Assembly: GCF_018687715.1 (NCBI RefSeq)
Contig: NC_056752.1
Coordinates: 53,414,653-53,478,652, forward strand
Reading direction: 5' to 3'
From: Carya illinoinensis
Taxonomy: Eukaryota > Streptophyta > Magnoliopsida > Fagales > Juglandaceae
Length of the DNA stretch: 64,000 nt
This document shows positions 10,317 through 22,918 of the stretch, piece after piece (position 1 is the first letter of the stretch; every line of letters begins with the position of its first letter). The position numbers and the translations under genes are program-made. The notes beneath the pieces were generated by a model. The model was not told the DNA's origin, did not search any database, and saw nothing but the letters and a program-made list of their open reading frames with translations.

Positions 10317-11282
10317 ATGTCAAAGTTTGACCCCTACGCTCACCTCGACATAGCCATCGGTCCTGACGACATTGTCACTCGCCGACTCAAATTCCCGACG
10401 ATCAAGGCAAACCTTAATGTTGATCCCGGCGACCCCACGGTCTCCAAGGACCTCACTATCAATGTCGAGACTAAAACATGGGTCCGCGTCTTTTTGCCAA
10501 CAAAATTGCCTTCCAATGACAACATTGTCGCCCGACTTCCTATCATCGTCTACTTCCACCATGGAGGTTGGTTTCTCTTCGGCGCCGACGACTCCTACAC
10601 TCACAAAGAATGCTCGCGAATCGCCAGTAACATACCAGCCATTGTCATATCAGTTAACTACCGCCTCGCGCCGGAGAACCGACTCCCAGCTCAGTACCAC
10701 GACGCCATGGACGCCATCTGTTGGGTGAAAAATCAGGCAACAAACCCAAAAGGTGAGCAGTGGCTAAGAGATTACGGAGACTTCTCCAGGTGCTATCTTT
10801 ACGGTTGTGGAAATGGCGGAAACATGGTGTTCTTCGTGGGTATAAAGGCTTGTGCGTCGCAATTGGAGCCAATGAATATTGCTGGAATGATAATGAACCA
10901 ACCCTTGTTTGGGGGTGAAGAGAGAACCAAATCGGAGCTGAATCATGCTGCAGACGAAATCTTGCCATTGCCTGTGCTGGACCTCATGTGGGATCTCGCT
11001 TTGCCAAAAGGGGTGGATCGGAACCATTGGTATTGCAATCCGATGATGGTAATGGGCCCACAAAAGGGTATGATCTGTAGGCTACAGAAGTGTTTGGTAA
11101 TGGGATCCTTCGGAGACCCAACGATTGACCGGCAGCAGGAGTTCGTGACGATGTTGGCAACGTGTGGAGCCCATGTGAAGACATGGTTCGATGATGTTGG
11201 GTCCCATAATGCTCATCTATGGGACTCTCGGCGTGCCACCCTTCTTTTAAGCATACTTCAAGAATTCATTATTGGATGTTAG
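10317..11282 (+). CDS. Carboxylesterase-family protein lacking the catalytic serine
   Basis: An intact single-exon frame encodes 321 aa from MSKFDPYAHL. An upstream in-frame ATG at 10260 is possible, but the chosen start matches the family's N-terminus. It is an alpha/beta-hydrolase of the plant CXE/GID1-like class, closest to its neighbour at 11589-12581. The oxyanion motif HGGG is HHGG here (residues 81-84). The nucleophile elbow GSSAGG is GCGNGG (163-168), so Gly165 replaces serine. The remaining triad positions, Asp267 (in GDPTIDRQQEF) and His297 (GSHNAH), are kept. It occupies the CXE9 (At2g45610) position of the Arabidopsis block. Ester hydrolysis is unlikely; a binding or receptor-like role, as in GID1, is possible but is only inference. 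The gene is tail-to-tail with the next one, 306 bp apart. Confidence 0.88.
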   Translation: MSKFDPYAHLDIAIGPDDIVTRRLKFPTIKANLNVDPGDPTVSKDLTINVETKTWVRVFLPTKLPSNDNIVARLPIIVYFHHGGWFLFGADDSYTHKECSRIASNIPAIVISVNYRLAPENRLPAQYHDAMDAICWVKNQATNPKGEQWLRDYGDFSRCYLYGCGNGGNMVFFVGIKACASQLEPMNIAGMIMNQPLFGGEERTKSELNHAADEILPLPVLDLMWDLALPKGVDRNHWYCNPMMVMGPQKGMICRLQKCLVMGSFGDPTIDRQQEFVTMLATCGAHVKTWFDDVGSHNAHLWDSRRATLLLSILQEFIIGC

Positions 11283-11588
11283 CTAGTTTTCCTTTAACGT
11301 CTTACTTCCAGTTCTTCTTGAGCGACGACGACGTTTATTAACCAATGGATTTCACACGATTGAATTTACATTTTTATAACTACATAAAAATAAAGCTTCC
11401 TTCCTAGCCTTAGGCATCGACCCAGATATATATACTTTTAAACATCAACAGGACCTCACACAAATTAATCTAATTTTTGGCAGTTGAACAATATATAAAA
11501 AAGGGGATCAGAGTTCATAGATATAAATAAAACAGAGTCTCACATTGTAGATATAATCAGATGCAATGCCATTACTCTTCACACACAA

Positions 11589-12581
11589 TCATGCACTGCT
11601 CGCGATAAAATCCTTGATATCCGCGTACAAAACGTGGGCCTTTCTGGGGTCGAAGAGCTCCACACCATGGAAACCGTCATCATGAAACTTGGCCACCACG
11701 TCCACCCCACTTTTCTCCAACATCTTCATGAACTCCTGCTGCCTGTCTAGCAATGGGTCCCCACCGTACCCCCTTACTAAACTCCTCGGTAGCCGTCTGA
11801 TCTTCCCTTCATGGGAACCACCCACCGTTGGATTACTATACTCGTGATCACGATCAGCATCCTTTGGTAATGCCAGGGCCCACATTAAGTCATTTGCAGC
11901 CAACGGTAGAATCCGATCGTTAATCAGTCTCATCTCGGATCCGCTCCTTTGGACACCACCAAAGAACGGCTGGTTAAAAATTAACCCTCTGATCTCCACG
12001 GGGTTGAGATCAACATCAAGCACACGTAAAGCGGCATGGTACACGATATTGCCCCCAGCACTGCTTCCCATTAAAAAGCAGCGTGAAAAATCTACGTAAT
12101 CCCTCAACCATGCATCACAGCCGTTGATGTCCCCCGCCTGGTTCCGGATCCACGTGATGGCCTCCACAGCGTCGTCATAAGCCGCCGGGAGACGGTGCTC
12201 GGGTGCGAGACGGTATTCGACCGACAAGACCAGAGCTGAGATTTTCGCCGCCATTGCGCTGCATGAATCATGGAACGGCTGTGAAGTGGCGCTGAAGAGA
12301 ACGAAGCCTCCGCCATGGAAGTATACTATGAGAGGGAGTTTTTGGTTTGAAGGGGGAGGGTGGGGGAGAAAGAGACGAAGGAAGGTCTTGGTGGTGGGGT
12401 TGAGAGGGATGTCCTTGGAGAGGGCGAGTGGGGCAGGTGTGTTAGAATCAGTGGTGGTGGAACTTCTGGGCTCGGTTGGGAGTGCAATTGGAAATGGATT
12501 GAGGCGGGTGAGAGAGCCATCTGGGTTGGGGCTAATTTTGAGGAATTCGTAGGGATCAATGGAGGATGTATGGTTTGCCAT
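11589..12581 (-). CDS. CXE8: Probable carboxylesterase 8-like (CXE8)
   Basis: A single-exon frame of 330 aa starts [13 protein letters not shown]. It is a complete plant class-I carboxylesterase (alpha/beta-hydrolase): oxyanion HGGG at 89-92, nucleophile elbow GSSAG at 172-176 with Ser174, Asp275 in [11 protein letters not shown], and His305 in [10 protein letters not shown]. Such enzymes hydrolyse small esters; relatives act on hormone esters and xenobiotics, and the substrate here is unknown. It takes the place of At2g45600 next to the At2g45590-type kinase. A TATA-like element lies about 95 bp upstream of the start. With the serine-less neighbour it forms a tandem-duplicate pair in which one copy kept all catalytic residues. 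Confidence 0.9.
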   Translation of the reverse strand: MANHTSSIDPYEFLKISPNPDGSLTRLNPFPIALPTEPRSSTTTDSNTPAPLALSKDIPLNPTTKTFLRLFLPHPPPSNQKLPLIVYFHGGGFVLFSATSQPFHDSCSAMAAKISALVLSVEYRLAPEHRLPAAYDDAVEAITWIRNQAGDINGCDAWLRDYVDFSRCFLMGSSAGGNIVYHAALRVLDVDLNPVEIRGLIFNQPFFGGVQRSGSEMRLINDRILPLAANDLMWALALPKDADRDHEYSNPTVGGSHEGKIRRLPRSLVRGYGGDPLLDRQQEFMKMLEKSGVDVVAKFHDDGFHGVELFDPRKAHVLYADIKDFIASSA

Positions 12582-12673
12582 GTCTCTGTTGCGACTATGC
12601 GTGCGAGAGAAAATAGAGGGAGGGATGGAGGGAAGGAGAGACCGAGAGTGATCGTGGAGTGATCGTGGACTCG

Positions 12674-12680
12674 TATATAT
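12674..12680 (-). promoter_or_regulatory. TATA-like element of the CXE8-like gene
   Basis: ATATATA on the minus strand, about 95 nt upstream of the start codon. Confidence 0.4.
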
Positions 12681-13575
12681 CAGAGAAGAAGAAGGGATCC
12701 TTATACTAACAGGAAATTAAAGCCGGTGAGGTAGGAGAGGAGAAGTAGGTGTAAGTGATGATATCAAGCTCTCTGATTTTATGTATGCGTTGACTTTTGT
12801 AAATTGGAGTATGCACCCAATTTCTCAATCTCGAAGGAATAGGTAGAGAGTAATGGTATACAGTTAATTTTATGTATTTTTTATGTATTTCATTAATATG
12901 ATTGGTTGAATTAATTTTTTTTAATACACAACTAATCATATCACTAGAGTGCATAAAGGAATCCGTAAAAATGACTGCACTTAAAATTTTACATAGCCTA
13001 GGAAGTGTTTGGTTGATGACCACGTGGCGCAAGAATAGCTTTCTTTCACTTAAAAACTATTGGATAAAGGAATATGCATAATTAATAATATATGAGAAAA
13101 CGGAAATCACAAAGGAAAAAGAAGTGAATAAGAAAATCAAACTGCTTTTATTTATGGCAATGCTAAATATGTATCTAAATGTAGACTAGAGTAAAAAAAA
13201 ATATTTTTTAAGAATTTTTAAATTTTTTAACTATTAAAAAATAAAATATATATATAAATTCACTAATAATTATTTCTTTAACCATTACAAAAAAAAAATA
13301 CAAATTTAAAATATATAAATAAACATGTTTAATAAATATATTTAAAGGTTATATTGTCATTTTTATTTTCCTTTATTTATATGGACGAGGAATTAAAGGA
13401 TCCAACTGAAAAAATGTACATTCGCCCGTTTCACTTTATGTTGCCTTTAAAGCTCAACCAGAAATATCAGCTAAAATCTAAATGGGTGGGCCGTAGGATT
13501 AATTGCTTCAAGTAGAGGCTGTAGAGCTAGCAGCGTTACCGCCCACCATCAGGTCTCTATAGCCTCTATAGTCTG

Positions 13576-13576
<1 letters not shown>

Positions 13577-13608
<32 letters not shown>
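13577..13608. repeat. (TA)n microsatellite
   Basis: About 16 uninterrupted TA units. Confidence 0.9.
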
Positions 13609-13612
<4 letters not shown>

Positions 13613-15020
13613 CTAGGTGGCAGCAACGTGCAAAGTACGTTTATCTAATTTTATAAAATGATTATTTGTAAAAAATAATATATATTTTATAAAAATTATT
13701 GATGTCACTTAATAATTTAAGGCATATTAGAGAAAATAAAAAAATTAGTTCAAAATATCATATAATCTAATACATGTTTATAACATCTATAATTTTAGCA
13801 AAGATGTATACGAAAAATTTAATAAAATTCTAACATAAACGGTAGTTCAAAATATGTGTCGTTTGATGTTTGTATTATTATTCATCAATTTATGTCATCC
13901 TGTAGACGATCAATAGAGACAACATTAAAATTCTTATTTTGCTGTTGGTTGAGTCGATCAGGGACAACATAAAGTTAAAACATAATCTTTTTATAAAATT
14001 TGTGGTATAATATTTTCTATATATAGCATATATATAAATCCTAAAATATATTTTGAAGTTGTTGGCCGAATTTACTCTTTCTTGATTAGCTCAAGGATCA
14101 CGGCCTTTGTCATGTAACCATCATAGCAAGCCTACGTGTGGAATATGACTTAGCGGAAGTTACGTCCTACTACCATGGGAAAAGAAAAAACACTTTGATT
14201 AAACACACTTGTATTATATATTATATGAGATTTTTAAATTTGAAATATTCAATAATCTGAGTTAATGAAATGTATAATACACGTATATTATACTTAGAGA
14301 TTTACGTCTTATGCACCTAATACACGTGTATATGTTAAGGAAAATGAGAAAAATATAATAACTAATCTTTAATTACTTATTATTATATAAACTATTAAGT
14401 ATTATTATTATTGTGATTAATAAATCATATAACAACATTGAATACTATCTCTCTCAATATTTATGTCTTCATTTTATATATCAAACCGTTAAAACAAACG
14501 GTGTTAACTTTAACGGAAAAACAAGAAAAACCGTTAAAATAAGATTTTCCGTTTCATACACACTTTTTATATATAGAAGATATACACACAAAATGTCAAA
14601 AACTCTTGTCTCATTTGGTTTCGCATCTGATTTAAATCATTTTATTTTATTTTATCTTTTTTTAATATCTTAAAATTATTTAAACATAAATATTTTCAAT
14701 TCTCAAATTTTTAATTTTTAAATCTTTTTATTTAATTATAAAAAATATAATTTTTTTTTAAATTTTAAAATAAAAATAAAATTTTTATTTAATTTTTTCT
14801 CTTTTTAAAATAACTTAAAAAAACATATTAACTTAAATTATTTTATTACTATTTATAAATTATTTCAATATTATTATTACGCCATAGATAGAGGTATCCA
14901 TATTTTATTATTGAGCCCACGAGACTTCAATAGCGCATTTCTGTAAAGCGGGTCAGAGAAAGATCGTGAAACGAGGTTATGGGCAATAATAATAACTAAT
15001 AAGAGAAATACTACTCCTAC

Positions 15021-15165
15021 AGACGAAGGATCTGGATGGAAATTCTGATAAATTTTTTTAAAATTTTTTTTATTTAATGATTAAAAAATAATATTATAAA
15101 ATTTTTTATTTAAAAAATATATGAAAAAAAACTGACGGGTCCCAATTGGGATCGCTATGTGTCTG
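15021..15165. mobile_element. Short MITE with TA target duplication
   Basis: TA flanks both sides. The ends are CAGAC...GTCTG in inverted orientation, with an AT-rich centre. The inverted repeat is short and imperfect beyond the first bases. Confidence 0.45.
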
Positions 15166-15403
15166 TAAAGCTACTCAATAATAATACCATTTAATGTCAA
15201 CCATTAACCAATTCGATCCACTCCAAGTTGGTCATTGATTCAAGCCAACCAAACACCCTTTTAAGTAGGGATCAATGATTCAATTCAATTGGATAATCCC
15301 GAAATGCTTCTAATTGTTGAAGATATGTAGACCGTCTATTTAACAAATCAAATCGACTTGTTCTGATCGACTTATTAATAACCCAACTACTGCTAAATCC
15401 TAC

Positions 15404-15741
15404 GGCCCATTTGAATTCAAAAATACTCTCATCTTATATTATTTTAATATTCAAATATTAAAAATATAAATATTTTTTAATTTTTAATTTTTTAATTTTT
15501 TTATCTAATTATTACTTAATCAATACAATTTTTTCAAACTTAAAAAAAAATATAAAAATTAATTTAACTATTTCAAATCTCAAAATAAAAATTATATTTT
15601 AATAATATTTTAACTTTTTAATATTTATATTCTTTTTTTTTTAAATTCTATTAAATATCTTAACTCAAACTATTTCTTTATTATTCATAAATTATTTTAC
15701 TATTATTCATAAACCATCTCATCTTACCGTCTAAACAGATC
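15404..15741. mobile_element. GTTTGG-type MITE, diverged
   Basis: The left end GGCCCATTTGAATTCAAAAA and the right end, reverse-complemented, GGATCTGTTTAGACGGTAAG are diverged inverted repeats around an AT-rich body with CTCATCT motifs. The same family appears at 44826-47446 and 51241-51457. Confidence 0.5.
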
Positions 15742-17851
15742 CTAAATCACATCTCAAAGTATATTGAAGGCCCCTTTTTTAAGGATTAAGCATCGGTCAC
15801 GAGACCAGTCTCGATCGTCTTGAAGGCAGCAAGGTAATGTCGGCTTTGAAATCCGGGACAAGGATATGATCAATGTCGGTGGCAAAAACGTTGGTAGAGA
15901 TGAAAATAGTTGATTACTGCACTCCTTGAAAGTTTAGTAGTGTTTGGGTATGTTGGTAGTGGGTAAACACTCCACATGGATGAGAAGTTATTAACTTCTC
16001 TACCACTGCCATTATTTAAGAAAACTTAATTAACTTTTCATGTAAAAACTATTTAAATAAGAATCTAAGTATATTAAATTATGTATAGAATAAATCTACA
16101 TTAAAAGAGAAAAATTCTTATTTCTTTATAATTTTTAAAAAAAACCATCTAGATTTCTTAATCTTAAAGAGTTAAATTTTCTAGAAGACTTTAATAACCT
16201 TCTAAATAACATAGAAGTGCAAACAATAAAATGACATGGACTCTAAGATGAGCAAAATTCTAATCTTATAGGAATTCTAATCAATAGAGTAATTCGAATT
16301 AACCTTATTTAATATGATAAATATCTCACACACTCCACTGAAAATGAAAAAGTTGTTATGAATGTTTATGTTTGTAAAGTATAAAAAGTAAGAATGTAAT
16401 CGCTATAAATAAATTTTACAAAAGTAAATTTATAAATTAGTATGACTTCATATGATATATTAGATATATTTTAAAGGTAATTTTATAATTTAACATACAA
16501 CGTCAAATTATTTCTATTTACAAATTTAAGATTTATTTATGACTAAAATATTTATCTAAAAGTAATAATTTAGACAACGTGCTTTTGCAACCCAAAAAGT
16601 GGGAAACACAGCCTGAATTGAACAAACATAATTTGTTAGCAAGCTTGAGGGCAAACGGTTGATTATTAAGAGATGAATTTCTATGTACAATTAAAGGAAT
16701 GCTTTTTATTATAGGAAAATACTTTAGATACAAAAAATATCCCACGAATAAATCTCACACATTGACGTTGGAGTGTGCCACATTTCCCTTATTTGTTTTC
16801 CTCTATCTTTCGTCTCCCCCCTAATTTTTTTTCTCTCCCTCCCCCCTGCCCTATCTCTCGTGTAGGCCATGAAGAGCAGGGTGGCTTCGACGGTGACTGG
16901 AAAAGCATAGATTGGTCACCGAAAGAATGGGAGCCCATTGGTGGTGGTCCGATGGTGTGGGGATGGCGTACGACAGTACTATGGAGGGAAGGGGAGGAGG
17001 GAAGAGAGCGGAGAGGGGGAGAAAGCGGGAGATAGGAGAAAAAAGAAAAAAAAAAGATACTTTTTGGTGTTCCAGACCAATATATAGGATTATTTTGTAT
17101 CTCTAACGGCTCCCAATATTATAATGGTATCTTTGTTGGTGTTAAAAAAATAAAATAATAATAATAATAACTTGTTATTTTCAGCGTAGACGAGGGTACT
17201 TGGACTGCAGGAAAGAACACGTACAGCTGACTTAACAACATAGAAAACAGGAAGGCTGGTGCCGTCCCAATGGTCCCATATATATTTCCTTCTATATATT
17301 GAATCGTTCACGGCCATGGTGGCAAATTCCATTTTTTAGGGCCATCTTTGTTACGCCAAAGAGGGTATATATATAGAATATGCCTTGGACTGCTACAAAT
17401 TAGATAAGAGGGGAGCTCCAATGCAGTATCAAAAAGTATTTTATTTCAAAGCCTTTATACCATATGCCATCCACTTAAGATAATTTATTTTTCAATTAAA
17501 CACATTCAGATAAAATTATTCATAGTATAATATTCATTAGAAATTCAAATATGGGCTGAAAGAGATATAAACCATTCTTACTCCAATTTAAGGATATAAT
17601 GCACCCCAAAATCAAATGAATAATGCAGCACAAGATTTTCGGTATTGCATATCATAAGATAAGCAAAACCTTGTACTTTCTTGGTGTCGAGTTCCAGCCA
17701 TTGACAACCAAACAATCGCAGCTACGACAAAGTATGACTTTGTAGTTTCCATCTCTAGTTGTCATTCGAATGGCCTGCAGAAGGATTACAAAGTTACAAA
17801 AACAGTCTCGCGTCTTTCCTCGAAAATGCAATCCTGAATTCTGATAACACC

Positions 17852-17858
17852 TATAAAT
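17852..17858 (+). promoter_or_regulatory. TATA box of the germin-like gene
   Basis: TATAAAT, 86 bp before the start codon, at the expected distance for a short leader. Confidence 0.6.
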
Positions 17859-18999
17859 GGGACCCTTGTTGCAACTCTAAGCACCGCGCTAACCACACTT
17901 GCTATCATAGAAATACCATATCCCATTTCTCTAGTTCTCCTTCATGGCTTCCAAAATTTTCAACATGATATTCTTCTCACTACTGATTTCCTCATTTGCC
18001 ATCATCCAAATGGCAACAGCTGGAGATGCAGACATTCCTTCAGACTTTATAATTCCTCAAAACGTTACCACGGTTGATGGAAATTTCTTCACGTTTATTG
18101 GCCTGCGATCCATTGTTGGGTCAAACCCTCCACCAACCTTCAAGGCTTCAAAAGCAAGTTTGGTTGAATTCCCGGCTCTCAATGGACACAGTGTTTCCTA
18201 TGCTGTACTTCAATTCCCGGCTGGCACTACTAATCCACCTCACATCCATCCTCGCTCCGCGGAGCTTCTTTTCTTAGTTGATGGTACTCTACAGGTGGGG
18301 TTTGTTGACACAACCAATAAGCTCTTCAATCAAACACTACAAACGGGTGATATATTCGTGTTTCACAAGGGACTTGTGCACTTCCTGTTGACTTATGCTC
18401 CTTGAATTAGTCCCACATCGGTGAGATTAATGAAAATGGCACAGGCCATATGTTATAAATAAGAGACTTAGCCTTTTAGTTTAAATACACCAGTCAAATA
18501 CTTAATTAGTAATTTTTTACTCTAGTTAAATTCTTTTGTTGTCCATTTTTGTAAAATGAAAAGAAGTATGAGTTAAAGTTTTACTAGTGGAGAAAACTTT
18601 TTGGGTGTGTTTGGGGTGAGGAGAAAAATTGTGTGATTGTAATAATTTTTCACATAGTGGATTTTCTTTTCTGGATTTGGTGGTTTTTTCTCTTGTTTTG
18701 GAGTTTCTACGTAAATATCTTATGTTGTTATTATTTTTTTATTTTCTTATTATTCCTGCAAATGGTAGATCGTAGGGGCGTGAATTTGGGAGGTCTAAAT
18801 TCTCAACAATTAGTATCAGAGCCACTAGGTTCTTTTTGTGGGGTGGAGTTCTGATGTGGTAGTGTGGATACATACAGTCTAAGGAGGTTCTGTCGAGAAG
18901 ATTGGAAATTTTAAGTGTATCCATTGTGACCTTCCGATCTTTCCTGGGAACTGGCTTAATGGGGTACTATTCATTTCTACAATAAAATTTATCAAAGCA

Positions 19000-19577
19000 A
19001 TGTCAGAAAATAGGCCTTCAAATCTTGTCAAATTTGAGGTGGAGAAATTTGATAGGAGAATCAATTTGGCTTGTGGCAAGTATAAGTCAGGGATGTCTTG
19101 ATTCAATCAGGATTACACAAGACATTGAAGGGCAGATCAACATCTGAAGTCAATACTAGTACCAGTGTGACTGGTGAAATGAACAGATTTAAAATGACCG
19201 ATAAAGATTGGGAGGATCTGGATTTGAGAACAGCAAATGCGATACGTCTGTGCCTGGTCAAAAATGTTCTTGCAAATATGCATGGAATATCTACGGCAAA
19301 GAAATTCTGGAAAAAACTTGAAGAGTTGTATCAGACGAATGGCGTCTCAAATTGTGTGTACCTGAAGGAGCAGTTTCATACACTGCGGATGAGTGAATGT
19401 ACAACTATTTTAGATCATTTAAGCATTCTCAATGGCATTATCGTTAAGCTAGAAGCTATTGGAGTTAAAATTGATGATGAGGATCAAGCCTTGAGACTCA
19501 TCTGGTCTCTTTCACCTTCCTATGAGCACATGAAACCTATTTTGATACGTGGGAATGAGAAAATAATTTTTTCATAG
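19000..19577 (+). pseudogene. Copia gag (UBN2-type) remnant
   Basis: A gag reading starts MSENRPSNLVKFEVEKF at 19000. It loses frame near 19066, where a T missing from a FGLWQ-like phrase shifts it, then resumes in the frame 19098-19577 (GLHKTLKGRS ... LWSLSPSYEHMKPIL). Further on, at about 19690-19750, a CCHC knuckle reads C*KCGQSGHVKKNY, with an in-frame stop and the last Cys replaced by Tyr. This gag would not produce a working capsid. Confidence 0.75.
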
Positions 19578-20198
19578 GTTCCCAGTAAAATCTTTTATGA
19601 AGAGAGAAAACTAAATAGTGGAAGTAATGTTCCACTTGAAAACTTAGTAATTGTAGCAGCTGGAAATGGGAAGATGAAGAACTCCATGAAGAAGAAAGTA
19701 GTTTGCTAGAAGTGTGGACAATCTGGGCATGTTAAGAAAAATTATCTAAGAGCTGGAGTAGATTCGGCAAGTGGCTCCAAGTCAGTAAATGGAGATACTG
19801 GAAATAATATTAATGTTGTGTCTCTCTCCATAGAAGATTTTGATCTTTAAAAGAGACATATACATCCTCATGGCATGCTGCTAATTCTCAAAATTGTCAT
19901 GATAGATGATGCGTTAATGTTAGCGGGTCCACAAGTTTGCACATAGGTATTGGTTTGGCATTGATGCAGGGTGTGTAGTGAAAATTCATGTCGATGACTG
20001 ATGAACTTCCAGGAGAGCCAAACGTGAAAGTTACACCATAATTTTCAGTAACGTTATTTTCGACATGGGCTGAAGTGAAATGTTTGGAATTTGTTTATTT
20101 TGAGTGGGTATGCTTTTATGGTGAAGCATGATAGCGGAAACTATGAAAATCTTCATTGAGGTGAAACTTGGCTGTGGGATCAGTCAAAGTCGCAAGGT

Positions 20199-20276
20199 GA
20201 AGATTATTGACTTATACTCATTGAATTAGTCCCACATTTGTGAGATTAATGAAAATCAAAGTCGCAAGGTGAAGAT
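20199..20276 (+). repeat. Partial tandem copy of the LTR start
   Basis: The polypurine tract and first ~55 bases of the right LTR (GAAGATTATTGACTTATACT ... GATTAATGAAAATC) occur once more immediately upstream, a direct duplication of about 77 bp. Confidence 0.8.
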
Positions 20277-21062
20277 TATTGACTTATACTCCTTGAATTA
20301 GTCCCACATTGGTGAGATTAATGAAAATGGCACAGGCCATGTGTTATAAATAAGAGGGTTAGCCTCTTAGTTTAAATGCACTAGTCAAGTACTTAGTTAG
20401 TAACTTTTGACTCTAGTTAAATTTTTCTGTTGTCTATTTTTGTAAAATGGGAAGAGGTGTGAGTTAAAGTTTTACTAGTGAGGAAAGCTTTGTGGGTATG
20501 TTTTGGGTGAGGAGAAAAATTGTGTGATTGTAATAATTTTTCACAAAGTAGATTTTCTTCTCTAAGTTTGGTGATTTTTTCTCCTATTTTAGAGTTTTCA
20601 CGTAAATATCTTGTATTGTTATTATTTTTTTATTTTTTTGTTATTCCTACAAATGGTAGATCCTAGGGCTGTAAATTTAGGAGATCCAAATTTCCAACAC
20701 TTACAATACAATGCTGATGCAAACAACTCTGCTCTAGCTATTTCAGCTTTTGGGAGTGCAAATGCTGGAACTATTTCAATTCCCAATACTTTGTTCACCA
20801 CTGGCATTGACGACACAATCTTGGCTAAATCTTTCAAAACCAACGTTGCCACCATTCAAGCTCTTAAGGCTGGTCTTACTAGGGCTGTTCATCCGGGCCG
20901 GATAAATTCCAATTCCGGTTTTCGGCCCTGGTCAAATCCGGGCCGGAACCCGGATTTAAAATACCGGATTAATCCGGTTCGGGTACCGGATTTTAAATCC
21001 GAACCCGGGTTTAAAACTCGGTACCCGGATTTTATAAACTAAAAAAACCCTAATTCTACCCG

Positions 21063-21098
21063 CCCCCCCCCCCCCCCCCGAGACCCATTTCAGATCGA

Positions 21099-21160
<62 letters not shown>

Positions 21161-21194
21161 CTCTACTCTGCGAAGTGCTTCGCCTCCCCCCCCA

Positions 21195-21236
<42 letters not shown>
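21063..21236. repeat. Poly-C and (CT)n tracts
   Basis: A C17 run is followed by two long CT microsatellites (about 21101-21158 and 21198-21236) within the hAT element. Confidence 0.9.
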
Positions 21237-21239
<3 letters not shown>

Positions 21240-22918
21240 GTTCGATTGGTTGTGGGTTTCGTCTCAGTTGATGACGGCTTAAGCTCGAGGGTGGTCCTAC
21301 GGCTTAAGCTCGAGGGTTGTGAGTTATCAAACCTACGCTTGATTTTTTTTTTGTTTACTTCAAGTGTTGTTCAATCTCCACCTCTAAATGGAGATCTAAA
21401 TGTTATATCTGGATTTCTAGAATCTTAGAGAATATTTTTGTGGATTTATAGGAAAAGGAGGGCCGTTTGGAGCACCCGATTTCTGTCAAACATATAGATG
21501 GGTTTGAGCTATGGCTACGCTATTTTATTCTTTATGTTCTCTTCTGCTTATCAATTTTATTCTTTGTGGGTCAGATCTGTGCTAGCATACGTATTTTTTG
21601 TTAGTCAATATTTTTTTGTGTTGATCCTCTTGTTGGTAGATGCCTTAGGATCTTCTATTACTTGGGTCTTCATTGAATGATGCTTATTTGCTGTAATATT
21701 GAGGGTAATGCCCTTGAACCTACGAAACATGCTGAATATCATATGATTCTTTGTTGAACTGGATTGTTTTGTTAGTATAGAAGTAATGGGAGTATTTTGT
21801 TGAAAGTATAATATCAGAGTGGTCTATGGGGGGTTTTGAAAATCATATTTGATAAATCTTAACGTTTTTAGAGTAAGTTCAATATCAAGAATATTATTTT
21901 ATTTAAGTAGAAGAAAAAGAAATTCAAGAAAATATAGGCTGTAGTAACTTGTATATATCTTCAAGCTACCGCAGCTTGAGAAAAGTGTTGACACTTCATC
22001 ATTATTAGTACTTCTTTTAGAATGAAATCACTTTGTCTGGTAGATAAGTTGGTTGGTTTTCTACAGTGTAACAATTTCAAAAGGTTGGAAGATCTTTGCT
22101 GTTGCTAATTTTGCTGACAATAATAAGTTGTGCATAATGAACCCTACATGTTATTCTCTAGACATCCTTAATATCGCTCAACTGTTGAAAAAATATCATT
22201 TGTTTCTTGTTGTAGACACATTGATTTGTAGCGAGATTGAGGATGCTACCTGCAGATGTGAGTCATGATCCATGAGACCAAAAACAAAAAAGAAAAGCAT
22301 CATATTGGTCATTTTGTTTTCCTTTCACAAATCAATATCACAAACAACATTTATCCCTCAATATTTATTCCTTTATTCATGTCGATGTTCTGTTTGGCAA
22401 TATAGGTTCTAAAGAAAACCTTCAAGAAATTGGACCATGATGTAAATATAGAGAATTTTATGCGTTCAAGGTACTATTGTATTGATCAATCTGTAAATTT
22501 TATGTGTTCAAGGTACTATTGTATTGTTAGTGTTAGATGGATACTGAATAAAAGCTCAAGTGTATTTACAGCTGCTTATTAGAAACTCTCTGTTTTATTG
22601 TTTTGATGAGAATGTTTGAGTAGTTACAAACTGGGAAGACTAAAATGCCATTTTCATTCTATTTTATTTTTTGCAGGATCACTTTGAGGCCAATCTCTTT
22701 GAAGTTGCTGTTTGTTGTGGAAATTAAATCAATGATTTTGTAATTCATATATTGTAATTTAGTATTTCGTTATGTAATGTATAAATAACAAATAATATAA
22801 TATGTAGTGGATTGTATTGTAATGCATGCATACTTGCATAGATGAATATTGGAATTTTTTTTGGTTTGACATGCATTTTTATTGGGAGGCAAATTAAGTG
22901 GAATTTTTATATAGGAGT

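Larger units (their letters stand above)
12690..17850. other. Long AT-rich intergenic region
   Basis: No gene is supported in about 5.1 kb. It contains a (TA)n microsatellite at 13577-13608, a short TA-inserting MITE at 15021-15165, and a GTTTGG-type MITE at about 15404-15741. A CT-rich to GC-rich patch lies at 16770-17050, with an 86-codon frame of no recognisable family. The final kilobase is upstream sequence of the germin-like gene. Confidence 0.45.
18386..20699 (+). mobile_element. Gag-only copia LTR element (TR-GAG type)
   Basis: The two LTRs are 18386-18808 and 20277-20699, each 423 bp, beginning TGTTGAC (TATTGAC in the right one) and ending CAACA. The flanking 5 bp are CTTCC (18381-18385) and CTTAC (20700-20704), a target duplication with one mismatch. 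A primer-binding site TAGTATCAGAGCC (18811) follows the left LTR, near the initiator-tRNA-Met complement. The polypurine-like CAAGGTGAAGATTATTGAC joins the right LTR. The interior carries gag only, with no protease, integrase or reverse transcriptase. The LTR contains a TATAAATA promoter motif (about 18455). The left LTR supplies the premature stop of the germin gene. Confidence 0.9.

Noticed and set aside
12286..12662. Gly/Arg-rich plus-strand frames
   Set aside because: Opposite strand of the CXE8-like N-terminus.
16775..17106. Two overlapping frames in a GC-rich patch
   Set aside because: No recognisable domain; the composition suggests a repeat fragment.
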